NCBI RefSeq assembly: GCF_003265225.1
Contig: NZ_CP022013.1
Location: 839,001-903,000 of the forward strand
DNA from: Mergibacter septicus
GTDB lineage: Bacteria; Pseudomonadota; Gammaproteobacteria; Enterobacterales; Pasteurellaceae
DNA length: 64,000 nt
Direction: 5' to 3'
The first letter of the stretch is position 1. Each line of letters opens with the position of its first letter. Positions 1 through 10,299 of this stretch are shown here, piece by piece. The notes under the pieces were generated by a model that ran no database searches, was not told the origin of the DNA, and saw only the letters and a list, made by a program, of their open reading frames with translations. The translations under genes and the position numbers were made by a program.

Positions 1-16
1 AACGAAGGAGACACAA

Positions 17-1099
17 ATGTTTAAAATAGCGAGTTCACCACATACTCATTCAAATAACCTCACAAGCCGAATTATGTTGTGGGTGATGATTGCAATGCTA
101 CCTGCAATTGCAGTACAAACCTATTTCTTTGGCTTTGGAACATTAATTCAAATTAGTTTAGCACTCGTTTTTGCCTGTGGTTTAGAATGGTTGGTAACTC
201 GCTTACGCCAAAAATCATCTTGGTTTTATCTTTCTGATTTAAGTGTCGTCTTAACTGCTTTAATTCTCGCAGTATCTATTCCGCCCTATGCACCATATTG
301 GATTATTTTAGTCGGTACTTTTTGTGCGGTAATTTTAGGCAAACACGTCTATGGTGGACTGGGACAAAATTTATTTAATCCAGCTATGGTTGGCTATGCA
401 ATTTTATTAGTTTCATTTCCAGTACAAATGACCGCTTGGGTGCCAGCAAATCCTCTTTTACTTGAACCTATCTCTTTTCACGATGCTTATTTATTGATCT
501 TTAAAGGATTGAGTAGCGATGGTTATTCTTTACATCAAATAGCCACCTCAATTGATGCGATTTCACAAGCAACACCACTAGACAGTGTTAAAACAGGTAT
601 AAAAAAAGGACTGACTTTAAGTGAGATTTCTCAATCTCCACTCTTTACTCAAAATGGTTTAACTATTCATTTAGGGATCTTATTTTCACATATGGCAGGA
701 CTAGGTTGGTGGCAGATTAATTTTGCTTTTCTCATTGGTGGAATATTTCTAATCTGGAAAAGAATCATCCATTGGCAAATTCCAACTGCTTTTTTAGTCA
801 CTTTTGCCCTATTAACTACGCTAACTTGGCTGATTGAACCAAATCGTTTTCCTTCTCCTCTTTGGCAGTTATTTAGTGGTGCAACAATGTTTTGTGCATT
901 TTTTATCGCCACAGATCCTGTTACTGCTTCAATCACGCCAAAAGGAAAACTCATTTTTGGTGGTTTAGTTGCATTATTACTTTATGTTATTCGTTGTTAT
1001 GGTGGCTATCCTGATGGTGTTGCATTCTCTATCTTATTAAGTAATATTTGTGTTCCTTTGATAGATCACTATACTCGCCCACGCATCTATGGTCATTAG
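17..1099 (+). CDS. rnfD: Ion-translocating electron transport complex subunit D
   Basis: Integral inner-membrane subunit of the Rnf/Rsx complex, which couples electron flow between ferredoxin/flavodoxin and NADH to ion transport, or in E. coli keeps SoxR reduced. The 360-residue protein has many hydrophobic segments. The segment SQATPL near residues 183-188 places Thr186 where RnfD proteins carry covalently bound FMN on a threonine. A good ribosome binding site (AAGGAG) lies 7 nt before the ATG. rnfG and rnfE follow on the same strand, so this is the second half of an rnfABCDGE operon whose first genes lie outside the window. Identification rests on family resemblance and operon order and is firm. 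Confidence 0.95.
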   Translation: MFKIASSPHTHSNNLTSRIMLWVMIAMLPAIAVQTYFFGFGTLIQISLALVFACGLEWLVTRLRQKSSWFYLSDLSVVLTALILAVSIPPYAPYWIILVGTFCAVILGKHVYGGLGQNLFNPAMVGYAILLVSFPVQMTAWVPANPLLLEPISFHDAYLLIFKGLSSDGYSLHQIATSIDAISQATPLDSVKTGIKKGLTLSEISQSPLFTQNGLTIHLGILFSHMAGLGWWQINFAFLIGGIFLIWKRIIHWQIPTAFLVTFALLTTLTWLIEPNRFPSPLWQLFSGATMFCAFFIATDPVTASITPKGKLIFGGLVALLLYVIRCYGGYPDGVAFSILLSNICVPLIDHYTRPRIYGH

Positions 1100-1130
1100 A
1101 ATTGAGCTCAAAATAGTGAAGGAATAAATA

Positions 1131-1769
1131 ATGAATATCAATATTCGCAAAACGACCATTAAATATGGCTTGATCCTAGCGTTAGTTGCATCAATTTGTG
1201 TTTCGATTAGCTCACTTGTTTATTTTCTTACCAAGGGAAAAATAGAACAAGATTTAATCAAACGGCAACAGATGTTACTCGCCCAAGTTATTCCGGCAGA
1301 TTATGCAGATAATGATCTGCAACAAAGTTGTTATCAACCGATAAAAAATACAAATTTATCTTATATCAAACATATCTATTTAGCACAAAAATCAGGTAAA
1401 ACAACAGCTTATGCAGTAGAAACTATTGCTCCTGATGGTTATTCTGGTGATATTAGATTATTAATTGGCATAACACCTCAAGGTAAAATATTAGGTGTAC
1501 GTACGTTAGAACATTATGAAACACCGGGATTAGGCGATAAAATTGATTTACGCATTTCTGACTGGATCTTAAATTTTACGAATAAAATCTTTGATCCTAA
1601 AAATACAAAAATATGGGCTGTAAAAAAAGACGGCGGTGAATTTGATCAATTTACTGGTGCGACTATCACCCCTAGAGCCGTGGTGAATGCAGTTAAATAC
1701 ACAGCGGAAACAATGCTAATCCGCTATCCAACACTCCAACAAGAAGCCCTACAACCTTGTCAAAGGTAG
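1131..1769 (+). CDS. rnfG: Ion-translocating electron transport complex subunit G
   Basis: FMN-binding subunit of the Rnf/Rsx complex. It has one N-terminal membrane anchor (about residues 12-34) and a periplasmic domain. The flavinylation motif TGAT at residues 175-178 (context FTGATITP) marks Thr178 as the expected site of covalent FMN attachment. It starts 31 bases after rnfD ends, with a GAAGGA ribosome binding site. At 212 residues it has the usual family length. It sits between rnfD and rnfE, as in other gammaproteobacteria. Confidence 0.95.
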   Translation: MNINIRKTTIKYGLILALVASICVSISSLVYFLTKGKIEQDLIKRQQMLLAQVIPADYADNDLQQSCYQPIKNTNLSYIKHIYLAQKSGKTTAYAVETIAPDGYSGDIRLLIGITPQGKILGVRTLEHYETPGLGDKIDLRISDWILNFTNKIFDPKNTKIWAVKKDGGEFDQFTGATITPRAVVNAVKYTAETMLIRYPTLQQEALQPCQR

Positions 1770-1789
1770 TTTCAGAAAAGGTAATGGCT

Positions 1790-2500
1790 ATGCAAATAAA
1801 ACATATCGAAATTAAGGATATTACCCTTGAATCACAACCTACCACCTCAACGACCGAAGCTTCCATCTGGAAAACGCTGTTGTTACAAGGTGTCTGGAAA
1901 AATAATGCGACATTAGTGCAGTTACTTGGATTATGTCCTTTATTAGCGGTATCAAATACCGCTACCAATGCTTTAGGTCTAGGTTTAGCAACAATGATCG
2001 TATTAATCTGTACAAATAGCATTGTTTCACTTTGTCGAAAAATTGTGCCGAAAGAAATTCGTATTCCAATTTATGTTATGATCATTGCAACCACAGTAAC
2101 CGCAGTCCAACTTTTAATGAATGCTTATACCTATCCGCTTTATCAGGCATTAGGGATTTTTATTCCTTTAATTGTAACTAACTGTATCATCATTGGGCGA
2201 GCGGAAGCCTACGCCTCGAAAAATACAGTGATGCTTGCTGCATTTGATGGCTTTGCTATGGGACTAGGTATGTTACTAACGTTGGTGATACTAGGTTCTT
2301 TGCGTGAAATAATTGGTAAAGGAACGCTCTTTACTGGATTAGATCAATTACTGGGAAGTTGGGCAGAACATTTCCACTTAACCTTATTTCATACTGATAG
2401 CAAATTTTTACTCGCAATTCTTCCTCCTGGAGCATTTTTAGGATTAGGAATATTGCTTGCACTTAAAAATATGATCGATCATAAAAAGAATAGGCTTTAA
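1790..2500 (+). CDS. rnfE: Ion-translocating electron transport complex subunit E
   Basis: Membrane subunit of the Rnf/Rsx complex. The conserved stretches GIWKNN-type (here [14 protein letters not shown]), [10 protein letters not shown] and [12 protein letters not shown] are those of RnfE. The open frame extends up to a TTG at 1757 that overlaps rnfG. I chose ATG 1790 (236 residues) because AAAGG at 1777-1781 is spaced 8 nt from it, while ATG 1784 would be only 2 nt away. Both ATGs are possible; the TTG is unlikely. The last gene of the operon, nth, begins 5 nt after the stop. Confidence 0.92.
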   Translation: MQIKHIEIKDITLESQPTTSTTEASIWKTLLLQGVWKNNATLVQLLGLCPLLAVSNTATNALGLGLATMIVLICTNSIVSLCRKIVPKEIRIPIYVMIIATTVTAVQLLMNAYTYPLYQALGIFIPLIVTNCIIIGRAEAYASKNTVMLAAFDGFAMGLGMLLTLVILGSLREIIGKGTLFTGLDQLLGSWAEHFHLTLFHTDSKFLLAILPPGAFLGLGILLALKNMIDHKKNRL

Positions 2501-2505
2501 TAATT

Positions 2506-3141
2506 ATGAATAAACAAAAAAGGATCGAAATCTTAACACGTTTGCAACAACAAAATCCTCATCCAACTACCGAGTTAAACTACAACTCAGTTTTTGAATT
2601 ATTGATTGCAGTGATCCTCTCTGCACAAGCAACAGATGTTGGCGTCAATAAAGCCACTGCTAAGCTTTTTCCTGTTGCTAACACCCCACAAGCAATTCTT
2701 GATCTGGGTATAGATGGATTAAAAAGCTATATCAAAACTATTGGTTTATACAACAGTAAAGCAGAAAATATTATCAAAACCTGCCGTGATTTAATTGAAA
2801 AACACCAAGGTGAAGTACCTCAAACTCGATCTGAACTTGAAGCACTCGCTGGTGTTGGGCGAAAAACAGCGAATGTTGTTCTCAATACAGCTTTTGGGTT
2901 ACCAACCATCGCAGTCGATACGCATATTTTTCGTGTATCTAACCGTACTAATTTTGCCCCGGGTAAAAATGTCGTTGAAGTGGAAGAAAAGCTCAATAAA
3001 GTTGTACCCGATCAGTTTAAAGTAGATGTTCACCACTGGCTCATACTTCATGGACGTTATACTTGTATCGCTCGCAAACCTCGCTGTGGGGCTTGCTTAA
3101 TTGAAGATTTATGCGAATACAAAGATAAAACGGAAATCTAA
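2506..3141 (+). CDS. nth: Endonuclease III (DNA glycosylase/AP lyase)
   Basis: Bifunctional base-excision repair enzyme that removes oxidised pyrimidines and nicks the abasic site. All hallmarks are visible and fall at the E. coli numbers: helix-hairpin-helix LAGVGRKTA with catalytic Lys120, catalytic Asp138 in VDTHIFRV, and the [4Fe-4S] ligands Cys187, Cys194, Cys197 and Cys203 (C-x6-C-x2-C-x5-C) near the C-terminus. The length of 211 residues matches the family. It begins 5 nt after rnfE, so it is probably cotranscribed with rnf, a linkage shared with E. coli and Haemophilus. A terminator follows at 3166-3199. Confidence 0.97.
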   Translation: MNKQKRIEILTRLQQQNPHPTTELNYNSVFELLIAVILSAQATDVGVNKATAKLFPVANTPQAILDLGIDGLKSYIKTIGLYNSKAENIIKTCRDLIEKHQGEVPQTRSELEALAGVGRKTANVVLNTAFGLPTIAVDTHIFRVSNRTNFAPGKNVVEVEEKLNKVVPDQFKVDVHHWLILHGRYTCIARKPRCGACLIEDLCEYKDKTEI

Positions 3142-3165
3142 ATACCCCATTTCTATTTTTAACAA

Positions 3166-3199
3166 GGTGCAAATTCCTTATTTGCACCACCATTTTTTA
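3166..3199 (+). terminator. Rho-independent terminator after nth
   Basis: Perfect 9-bp stem GGTGCAAAT / ATTTGCACC (3166-3174 and 3180-3188) with a 5-nt loop, followed by a T-rich stretch from 3193. It closes the rnf-nth transcript. Confidence 0.85.
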
Positions 3200-3213
3200 T
3201 TGATAGGTTATCT

Positions 3214-4578
3214 ATGACAACAAAAAAACAACGACAAACCTGGTCGAGTAAATTAACTTACATTTTAACAGTTGCTGGTGCTACTGTTGGCTTTGGAGCA
3301 ACTTGGCGTTTTCCCTATTTAGTCGGAGCGAACGGCGGTGGCGCCTATGTTTTACTTTTCTGTATTGCAATGCTTTTAATCGGTATTCCAATGATTTTAG
3401 TTGAAAATGTGATCGGTCGTCGAATTAGAGTCAATGCAATAGATGCTTTCAGTGGAACAACAAATGGGCAAGCAATAGCCAAGTATTGGAAAATTATTGG
3501 CTATCTGGGATTACTCGGTGCATTTTGCATAATGTCATACTATATGGTACTTGGCGGCTGGGTAGTTAACTATATCGTGAGCCTTATCGATGGAACACTC
3601 AATGTAAGCAATCCTCTTACAGCTAGCCAAACAAAAAACTTTTTTACTCAAAGTATTACCTCTCAACCTTGGCTTATTTGTTTCTATACTTTTTTATTTG
3701 TCTTTGCTAACTATATTATTCTAGTCAAAGGGGTGATTGATGGTATTGAAAAATCAGTGAAATACCTTATGCCCCTCCTCTTTATCTTCTTAATTTGTAT
3801 GGTGATACGCAATATTACTTTACCCGGTGCTTGGGAAGGTATTCGTTTTTATCTTCAACCTGATTTTAGTAAAATAACCCCTAAATTATTTATTTTTGTC
3901 TTAGGGCAAGTCTTTTTCGCTCTCAGTCTTGGTTTTGGTGTCATCATCACCTTATCAAGCTATCTCAATAAAGGCGAAAACCTAGTACAAACAGCAATTA
4001 TCACAGGTTTTACTAATACTATCATCGCCGTTCTCGCTGGTTTTATGATATTCCCTTCTCTATTTAGTTTTGGCATAGCACCAAATTCAGGACCTACTTT
4101 AGTATTCCAAAGTTTACCTATTGTATTTTCGAATATGTGGGCAGGAAAAATATTTGCGATCATATTTTTTACTTTATTACTGATTGCCGCATTAACTACT
4201 TCATTAACTATTTATGAAGTACTAATTACGGCACTGCAAGAAAAAACTAAAATGAACCGCCGTCTAGCAATTCTATTCGTTTTAGGTTCAATTTTTATCT
4301 TAGGAAATATTCCCGCTATCTTAAGTTATGGTCCGTGGCATCATATTTCTATTTTCGGACAGAATATTTTCGATGCTTTTGATTTTCTCAGTGGTAATAT
4401 TCTCTTTATGTTAACCGCTTTAGGTTGTGCGATTTTTGTTGGTTTTGTAATCAAAGAAGAAGCAAAACAAGAATTACGTCTTTCCCCTAATTCCCGCTTT
4501 GCAACTATTTGGTTTAACTATGTTAAATATATTGTCCCACTTATTATTTTCACTATATTTATTAGTAATTTAATTTAA
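3214..4578 (+). CDS. Sodium-dependent transporter of the SNF (neurotransmitter:sodium symporter) family
   Basis: Inner-membrane symporter of 454 residues with about a dozen hydrophobic segments. The N-terminal signature AGATVGFGATWRFPYL followed by GANGGGAYV (about residues 21-45) is the unwound first transmembrane helix of LeuT-fold SNF transporters, which binds sodium and substrate. Bacterial members usually carry amino acids (for example tryptophan, tyrosine or leucine); the substrate cannot be read from the sequence. It stands alone between the nth terminator and its own terminator, converging with rplT. Confidence 0.85.
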   Translation: MTTKKQRQTWSSKLTYILTVAGATVGFGATWRFPYLVGANGGGAYVLLFCIAMLLIGIPMILVENVIGRRIRVNAIDAFSGTTNGQAIAKYWKIIGYLGLLGAFCIMSYYMVLGGWVVNYIVSLIDGTLNVSNPLTASQTKNFFTQSITSQPWLICFYTFLFVFANYIILVKGVIDGIEKSVKYLMPLLFIFLICMVIRNITLPGAWEGIRFYLQPDFSKITPKLFIFVLGQVFFALSLGFGVIITLSSYLNKGENLVQTAIITGFTNTIIAVLAGFMIFPSLFSFGIAPNSGPTLVFQSLPIVFSNMWAGKIFAIIFFTLLLIAALTTSLTIYEVLITALQEKTKMNRRLAILFVLGSIFILGNIPAILSYGPWHHISIFGQNIFDAFDFLSGNILFMLTALGCAIFVGFVIKEEAKQELRLSPNSRFATIWFNYVKYIVPLIIFTIFISNLI

Positions 4579-4582
4579 AATC

Positions 4583-4615
4583 AAAATAGCCCATTCTCTA
4601 CTGGGCTATTTTATA
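4583..4615 (+). terminator. Terminator after the SNF transporter
   Basis: Stem AAAATAGCCCA (4583-4593) / TGGGCTATTTT (4602-4612) with an 8-nt loop and T-rich tail. Being A-rich on the left arm it could also act on the opposite strand. Confidence 0.8.
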
Positions 4616-4742
4616 AATAACACTAAAATTTAAAATATTTTTAATTCACTCAAACTTAATCTCTAAGAGTAAAACCTGCTTTCTTATACTCATAAGCTAT
4701 TAAAAAATACAATTAAAATGTCGAATAATAAATTTATTGCAA

Positions 4743-4772
4743 TAAAAAAGGATGCTTAAGCATCCTTTTTTA
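4743..4772 (-). terminator. Terminator of the infC-rpmI-rplT transcript
   Basis: Stem AAAAAGGATGC / GCATCCTTTTTT around a TTAA loop, directly downstream of rplT on the minus strand and ending in a run of U. Confidence 0.88.
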
Positions 4773-4785
4773 TCTTAATCTAAAA

Positions 4786-5154
<369 letters not shown>

Positions 5155-5201
5155 CTATATTTTAAATAATCTATAACTAAACGTTGCAAAAACCTAGTGG
5201 C

Positions 5202-5399
5202 TTATGCGTATGGTAAACAAGCTACTACTAAAACCTGATCAGCTTTAGCAACCATTGATTTATGGCGTAGATGACGTTTACGCTTAGTTGTTTTCTTAGT
5301 CAAAATATGACGTAAGTGAGATTGTTTACGTTTAAAACCGCCAGAAGCTGTTTTTTTAAAGCGCTTTGCAGCACCACGTACTGTTTTAATTTTAGGCAT
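5202..5399 (-). CDS. rpmI: 50S ribosomal protein L35
   Basis: Small (65 residues), highly basic 50S protein starting [17 protein letters not shown], the diagnostic L35 sequence. It lies 120 nt after infC, and the gap (5400-5519) contains AT-rich self-complementary sequence (ATAAAATTTAT). That gap could hold the L20 translational operator known from E. coli, but I could not confirm the pseudoknot by eye. Confidence 0.98.
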
Positions 5400-5519
5400 G
5401 AGAATTTAACTCCGCATTGTTACTCTGTTAATCAATAACAGAAAGTTTACTCAACTAATAACTAGGCGAACTAAGATAAGATAAAATTTATCTTAATCTA
5501 GCTACTTGAATTGCACTAA

Positions 5520-6059
5520 TTATTTCTTTTTAGGGGCAAGTACCATAACCATTTGTCTTCCTTCAATTTTTGAAGGTGATGATTCAACAACTGCTAAATC
5601 TGACAAATCAGTTTTGATACGTTCCAACATTTCGATACCAATTTGTTGGTGAGCCATTTCACGGCCACGAAAACGTAGCGTAATTTTGGTTTTATCCCCA
5701 TCTTCTAAGAAGCGAATCAGGCTGCGTAGTTTTACCTGATAATCGCCTTCATCAGTACCGGGACGGAATTTTATTTCCTTCACCTGCACAACTTTTTGCT
5801 TTTTCTTCTGCTCTTTTGCAGTTTTGCTCTTTTCATAGAGGAATTTACCGTAATTCATAATACGGCAAACTGGAGGTTCTGCATTAGGGCTAATTTCTAC
5901 TAGATCAAGATCGGCTTGCTCTGCCATATCTAATGCTTGTTGAATACTTACAATTCCCGCTTGCTCACCATCTTGGTCTATCAAACGGACTTCTTTCACC
6001 CGAATTTCATCATTAATACGGTTCGGGCGATTCGCTTGAACACGTTTTGCAGTTTTAAT
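5520..6059 (-). CDS. infC: Translation initiation factor IF-3, AUU start
   Basis: IF-3 binds the 30S subunit, prevents premature 50S joining and discriminates against non-canonical start codons. The core ([45 protein letters not shown]) is unmistakable. The frame has no ATG at its true 5' end. A GTG-initiated version (from 5999) would lack the N-terminal 20 residues. Upstream in frame, codons ATT AAA ACT GCA AAA CGT GTT CAA align one-for-one with the E. coli infC beginning, which uses AUU. I therefore place the start at ATT 6059-6057 (179 residues), with GAGG 9 nt upstream. A second ATT immediately before it (6062) is the only ambiguity. The AUU start underlies IF-3 autoregulation in E. coli. 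Confidence 0.95.
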   Translation of the reverse strand: MKTAKRVQANRPNRINDEIRVKEVRLIDQDGEQAGIVSIQQALDMAEQADLDLVEISPNAEPPVCRIMNYGKFLYEKSKTAKEQKKKQKVVQVKEIKFRPGTDEGDYQVKLRSLIRFLEDGDKTKITLRFRGREMAHQQIGIEMLERIKTDLSDLAVVESSPSKIEGRQMVMVLAPKKK

Positions 6060-6091
6060 AATCTTATTCCTCTACAAATGCTAAAAAGAAG

Positions 6092-6116
6092 ATCATCTGC
6101 ATCAAATGCAGATGAT
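6092..6116 (-). promoter_or_regulatory. Hairpin in the infC leader (attenuator-like)
   Basis: Perfect 11-bp inverted repeat ATCATCTGCAT / ATGCAGATGAT with a 3-nt loop. On the coding strand it is followed by a pyrimidine-rich run (CTTCTTTTT) and then the infC ribosome binding site. A smaller hairpin CCTAA-TC-TTAGG lies just upstream at 6133-6144. The U-run is not directly at the stem, so termination would be partial at best. A translational operator is the alternative. Confidence 0.5.
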
Positions 6117-6153
6117 TATATATACGATATAACCCTAATCTTAGGACGGCGGA

Positions 6154-6182
6154 ATTTTATAGGATTTTTTTTAACTATGCAA
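6154..6182 (-). promoter_or_regulatory. Candidate infC promoter
   Basis: On the minus strand, TTGCAT (6182-6177) is separated by 17 nt from TAAAAT (6159-6154) within TATAAAAT. The expected start near 6147 gives a leader of about 88 nt before the infC AUU codon. Confidence 0.5.
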
Positions 6183-6184
6183 GT

Positions 6185-6471
6185 ATCTTAAACTGTTTTA
6201 TTTTTATTAAAATCTTATTTGGCATTATTAAACATAAAATAACTTGCAAATTAATTTCACAATTTAATTGTTTTCAAATCAATATAGCTCAGAAAAATAT
6301 CTAAATAAATTCGCTTATTATTCAAGATAGATTATTAATTATTTAAATATACAATATTTTTATATTTTCTTACTATTTATCTCTGATAATAGATAGTAAA
6401 AAATGACTATTTCAAATGACCAACTCAAATAATACTAAAAAAGCTTAAAAAAATATTATTTCAATATAAAT
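6185..6471. other. AT-rich spacer between thrS and infC
   Basis: About 290 bases of very AT-rich sequence with no convincing open frame, RNA fold or repeat. In E. coli thrS and infC are almost contiguous. Here this spacer plus a terminator separates them. Confidence 0.6.
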
Positions 6472-6501
6472 AAAGGCAGAAAATTTTCTGCCTTTATTTT
6501 A
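6472..6501 (-). terminator. Terminator after thrS
   Basis: Near-perfect palindrome AAAGGCAGAAA / TTTCTGCCTTT (about 6474-6497), followed on the minus strand by TATTTATATT. It shows thrS transcription can end before infC. Confidence 0.75.
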
Positions 6502-6508
6502 TTGATGA

Positions 6509-8440
6509 TTATTCTTCATTAAGTAATTTTAGTTCTCGATTTTTTACTTGAGTTTTTAGGCATGCTAAAAATTCATCGATAGTAAAACTACCTAAGTCTT
6601 GCCCTTTGCGAGTGCGAACAGCAACTTTACCTGCTTCAATCTCTTTATCACCACAAACTAGCATATATGGTACACGGCGAAGGGTGTGTTCACGAATTTT
6701 AAAACCAATTTTTTCATTACGTAAATCTGATTTTACCCGTAAACCTGCATCACTCAATTTTTTTGTTACCGCTTGTACATAGTCGGCTTGACTATCAGTG
6801 ATATTCATAACAACCGCTTGCGTTGGTGCTAACCAAGTTGGGAAAAACCCTGCATATTCTTCTGTAATGATACCGATAAAACGTTCTAATGAACCTAAAA
6901 TCGCACGATGAATCATTACTGGTGTTTTACGTTCATTATCTTCAGCAACATAAGAAGCATTTAAACGCCCCGGTAATGCAAAATCTAATTGGATTGTACC
7001 ACATTGCCATTCACGTTCTAAACAATCTCTTAATGCAAACTCAAGTTTAGGCCCATAAAATGCGCCTTCACCTTCTTGAATCTGATACTCAAGATTATTA
7101 TGTGCTAATGCTGCAGCTAAGCTCGCTTCAGCTCGATCCCACATTTCATCTGAACCAATTCGTTTTTCTGGACGAGTAGATAATTTCACCTCAATATTAG
7201 AAAAGCCGAAAGTGCTATATACATCATAAACCATCTTAATACAGCTTGTAACTTCACTCTCTATTTGATCTTCGGTACAGAAAATATGTGCATCATCTTG
7301 AGTAAAGCCTCTCACTCGCATTAAGCCATGAAGTGAACCTGATGGTTCATTACGATGACAAGAACCAAATTCTGCCATACGCAGTGGTAAATCACGATAA
7401 GATTTTAATCCCTGATTAAAGATCTGTACATGCCCCGGACAATTCATTGGTTTAATAGCATATTCACGATTTTCCGATGATGTAGTAAACATCAGATCAC
7501 CGTAATTTTGCCAATGCCCTGTTTTTTCCCATAACACACGATCCATCATAAATGGACCTTTCACTTCTTGATAATCGTATTCTTTTAATTTAGTCCGAAC
7601 AAAGGTTTCTAATTCACGGAAAATTGTCCATCCATCATTATGCCAGAATACCATTCCCGGTGCTTCTTCTTGCATATGATATAAATCTAATGCTTTCCCA
7701 ATCTTACGATGATCACGCTTTGCTGCTTCTTCTAAACGTTGGAGATAAGCAGCGAGTTGTTTTTTATCCGCCCAAGCTGTTCCATAAATTCGTTGTAACA
7801 TTTTATTATTACTGTTACCACGCCAATATGCACCTGCAATTTTTTGTAATTTAAAATGATGACAAAAACGCATATTCGGTACATGAGGTCCACGGCACAT
7901 ATCAATATATTCTTCATGATGATATAACGCTGGCGTTGCTGTTTTTTCAATATTTTCATCTAAAATAGCTAATTTATAATCTTCGCCACGTGCCGCAAAA
8001 GTATCTCTCGCTTCCTGCCAAGTAACAGGTTTTTTGATTACATCATAATTTGTTTTTGCTAACTCAAGCATACGTTTTTCAATTTTTTCAATATCGTCTT
8101 GAGTTAATGAGTGTTCTAGATCAACATCGTAATAAAACCCATTGTCAATCGTTGGACCAATTGCCATTTTTACATTTGGATATAGTTGTTTAATCGCATG
8201 ACCTAGTAAATGAGCACAAGAATGGCGAATAATTTCTAAACCATCTTCATCTTTGGCTGTAATAATTTCTAAGTGGCAATCTTCGGTAATTAGATCACAA
8301 GCATCTTTACGTTCACCATTTACTCGTCCAGCGATACAAGCTTTTGCAAGACCACTACCAATACTTGCTGCTACTTCAAGAATTGAAATAGGTTGTTCAA
8401 ATTGACGTTGAGAACCGTCAGGTAAAGTAATAATAGGCAT
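6509..8440 (-). CDS. thrS: Threonyl-tRNA synthetase
   Basis: Class II aminoacyl-tRNA synthetase that charges tRNA-Thr and edits Ser-tRNA-Thr. The 643-residue protein shows an N-terminal TGS domain (residues 1-62), an editing domain with the SAD signature ([20 protein letters not shown]), the catalytic core with [10 protein letters not shown] (zinc-binding Cys), motif 2 ([16 protein letters not shown]) and motif 3 ([12 protein letters not shown]), then a C-terminal anticodon-binding domain. The 273-nt region before it contains a strong hairpin with a U-run and a second hairpin close to the ribosome binding site. E. coli ThrRS represses its own mRNA through such leader hairpins. Confidence 0.98.
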   Translation of the reverse strand: MPIITLPDGSQRQFEQPISILEVAASIGSGLAKACIAGRVNGERKDACDLITEDCHLEIITAKDEDGLEIIRHSCAHLLGHAIKQLYPNVKMAIGPTIDNGFYYDVDLEHSLTQDDIEKIEKRMLELAKTNYDVIKKPVTWQEARDTFAARGEDYKLAILDENIEKTATPALYHHEEYIDMCRGPHVPNMRFCHHFKLQKIAGAYWRGNSNNKMLQRIYGTAWADKKQLAAYLQRLEEAAKRDHRKIGKALDLYHMQEEAPGMVFWHNDGWTIFRELETFVRTKLKEYDYQEVKGPFMMDRVLWEKTGHWQNYGDLMFTTSSENREYAIKPMNCPGHVQIFNQGLKSYRDLPLRMAEFGSCHRNEPSGSLHGLMRVRGFTQDDAHIFCTEDQIESEVTSCIKMVYDVYSTFGFSNIEVKLSTRPEKRIGSDEMWDRAEASLAAALAHNNLEYQIQEGEGAFYGPKLEFALRDCLEREWQCGTIQLDFALPGRLNASYVAEDNERKTPVMIHRAILGSLERFIGIITEEYAGFFPTWLAPTQAVVMNITDSQADYVQAVTKKLSDAGLRVKSDLRNEKIGFKIREHTLRRVPYMLVCGDKEIEAGKVAVRTRKGQDLGSFTIDEFLACLKTQVKNRELKLLNEE

Positions 8441-8458
8441 TAATTTTTTCCTTACAGT

Positions 8459-8480
8459 GGTAACCCATACTAGAGGTTAC
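8459..8480 (-). promoter_or_regulatory. Hairpin just upstream of the thrS ribosome binding site
   Basis: Stem GTAACC / GGTTAC (8480-8475 with 8465-8460) and a 9-nt loop containing AGU, close to the GTAAGG ribosome binding site. E. coli ThrRS binds anticodon-like loops ending in GU in its own leader. That this is an equivalent operator is an inference from position and loop only. Confidence 0.35.
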
Positions 8481-8508
8481 TTGTTATTAACAAATCACTA
8501 TTCCCTGT

Positions 8509-8559
8509 AAAATAAAAAGATACGGTAAAATACTATCTTGACAAGCTTATTACCGTATC
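8509..8559 (-). terminator. Strong intrinsic terminator or attenuator between thiI and thrS
   Basis: Perfect 10-bp stem GATACGGTAA / TTACCGTATC (8559-8550 and 8528-8519), followed on the minus strand by TTTTTATTTT. It lies 155 nt past the thiI stop and about 80 nt before thrS. It may end the pheST-ihfA-thiI transcript or act as an attenuator inside a longer thrS leader. A possible promoter TTTACA-16-TAATAA lies directly after it. Confidence 0.75.
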
Positions 8560-8713
8560 AATGACTACTGAATATAAAAAGGGAAATAATCAAACAAAGT
8601 ACGATCTTTCGATCAAGTCCATTTTTATAACACCTACAATGTGTCATAGAAATGAGCTTGCCATTCTAACATAGTAAAATAGCAACTTCAGCTACAAAAG
8701 TTTAAATTTTAAA

Positions 8714-10159
8714 CTAATGTTTAAAAACTTTTGGCTTAAACCCTTGTTCTTGTAAATAAAGAACTTGTAATTTACTCATTACACCACGATCACAATAAAG
8801 CAGATAATTCTTACTTTGATCTAAGTTTGCATATTGAGTTGATAATCGATAGAAAGGCATTTCAATCACCTTCGCTCCTTCGATTCTTAATGGTTTTTCA
8901 TCACATTCTTCTGGGCTACGAATATCAAGAATAACATCATTCTCACCCAATACAGCTGATTCTTCAACTTCAACAATATCTTGAGCCGTTTGCTCTGCAA
9001 TTTGTCGAATATCTAAATAGGTCGCTTGTTGCACTACTTCATCTAGCAAATCAAAATTAAAATTTTGTTCTTCTTGTTCAATACGAGATTTAACCGCTTT
9101 CACAGTTGGATTTTTTGAAATCACTCCACAAAATTCTGGCATTGATTTTGCTATATCATCAGTGCCAATCTCTTTAGCCATTGCAATAATTTGCTCTTTA
9201 TCATGAGTAATTAAAGGGCGTAATACTAAACTTTCAGCTGCTTGATCAATTAAACGTAAATTAGTTAAGGTCTGGCTAGATACCTGCCCTAATGCTTCTC
9301 CAGTAACAATAGCTTGAATACCAAAACGCTCTGCGACTTTAGATGCGGCTCGCACCATCATTCGTTTTAATATGACCCCCATTTGTCCATTGTCAATTTT
9401 TTCTAAAATCTCAGCGACAATAGGTTCAAAATTTATTGCAACAAAGCGTACTTTATGCGAGCCACTATATCGTTGCCAAATATGATAAGCCATCTGTTTT
9501 ACGCCAATTTCGTGGGCAGAACCACCTAAATTGAAGAAACAATAATGTACTCGACAACCACGACGAATCAACATATAACTAGAAACCCCCGAATCAAATC
9601 CACCTGAAATCAAGGATAAAACATCTTCTTGTGTCCCAATCGGATACCCACCTAACCCTTGATGGCGTTGTTTAATCAATAGCATCTGATTCTGTTCTAT
9701 ATCAATACGTACTGTTACATCTGGTTTAATTAAACGCACCTTAGCACTTTCAATATGCTGATTTAGACCACCACCGATATAACGTTCCGCTTCAATTGAG
9801 GTAAAATCATGTTTTCCTTTACGCTTTACTCTGACACAAAATGTTTTATTCTCTAATTCATCTCTTACTTGCTGAAGGGTATGTTGAAAAATATCGTGTA
9901 GTGTTGTGAACGTTTTTTCCTCAACTTCTAGAAAATGATGAATACCGGGGATACATTGTAAGGTTTCAATTAATACTTGACGATTATTTTCATCCTTAGA
10001 ACGTACTTCGATATAGTCCCAATGACGAACTACAGCGACACTCTCATCACATTTCTTTAAAACATTACGAATATTTCCCGTTAAAATTTTAACAAAGCGT
10101 TTCCGAACGGATTCGCTTTTAATCATAATTTCAGGAAAAAGTTTAATTACAAATTTCAT
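8714..10159 (-). CDS. thiI: tRNA 4-thiouridine / thiazole sulfurtransferase ThiI
   Basis: Cytoplasmic enzyme that adenylates tRNA U8 and transfers sulfur to make 4-thiouridine, and also supplies sulfur for thiamin thiazole. Domains in order: ferredoxin-like plus THUMP (about 1-165), PP-loop ATPase with [12 protein letters not shown] (about 184-195), and a C-terminal rhodanese domain carrying the persulfide Cys456 in YCDRGVMS, the same number as in E. coli. The 481-residue length fits the rhodanese-containing form. It lies downstream of the NlpC/P60 lipoprotein gene, 140 nt away. Confidence 0.97.
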   Translation of the reverse strand: MKFVIKLFPEIMIKSESVRKRFVKILTGNIRNVLKKCDESVAVVRHWDYIEVRSKDENNRQVLIETLQCIPGIHHFLEVEEKTFTTLHDIFQHTLQQVRDELENKTFCVRVKRKGKHDFTSIEAERYIGGGLNQHIESAKVRLIKPDVTVRIDIEQNQMLLIKQRHQGLGGYPIGTQEDVLSLISGGFDSGVSSYMLIRRGCRVHYCFFNLGGSAHEIGVKQMAYHIWQRYSGSHKVRFVAINFEPIVAEILEKIDNGQMGVILKRMMVRAASKVAERFGIQAIVTGEALGQVSSQTLTNLRLIDQAAESLVLRPLITHDKEQIIAMAKEIGTDDIAKSMPEFCGVISKNPTVKAVKSRIEQEEQNFNFDLLDEVVQQATYLDIRQIAEQTAQDIVEVEESAVLGENDVILDIRSPEECDEKPLRIEGAKVIEMPFYRLSTQYANLDQSKNYLLYCDRGVMSKLQVLYLQEQGFKPKVFKH

Positions 10160-10240
10160 ATGTCACTTTAACTTATTTAGTAATAAAAAATTGAAATATT
10201 ATACACTAAAATTGATAAAAAAGCAGAATCTTCAAGAAGA

Positions 10241-10283
10241 TAGGAGATTAACATTCAAACATAAAACGACATTTAATCTCCTA
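10241..10283. repeat. Inverted repeat between the lipoprotein gene and thiI
   Basis: Perfect 11-bp arms TAGGAGATTAA (10241-10251) and TTAATCTCCTA (10273-10283) around a 21-nt spacer. No strong U-run follows, so it is a weak terminator or a processing site at best. Confidence 0.45.
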
Positions 10284-10299
10284 ATTGATAAACAAATGT

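Noticed and set aside
8558-8647. Leader peptide for threonine attenuation of thrS
   Set aside because: It has only one Thr codon and no good ribosome binding site, so it is mentioned only as context.
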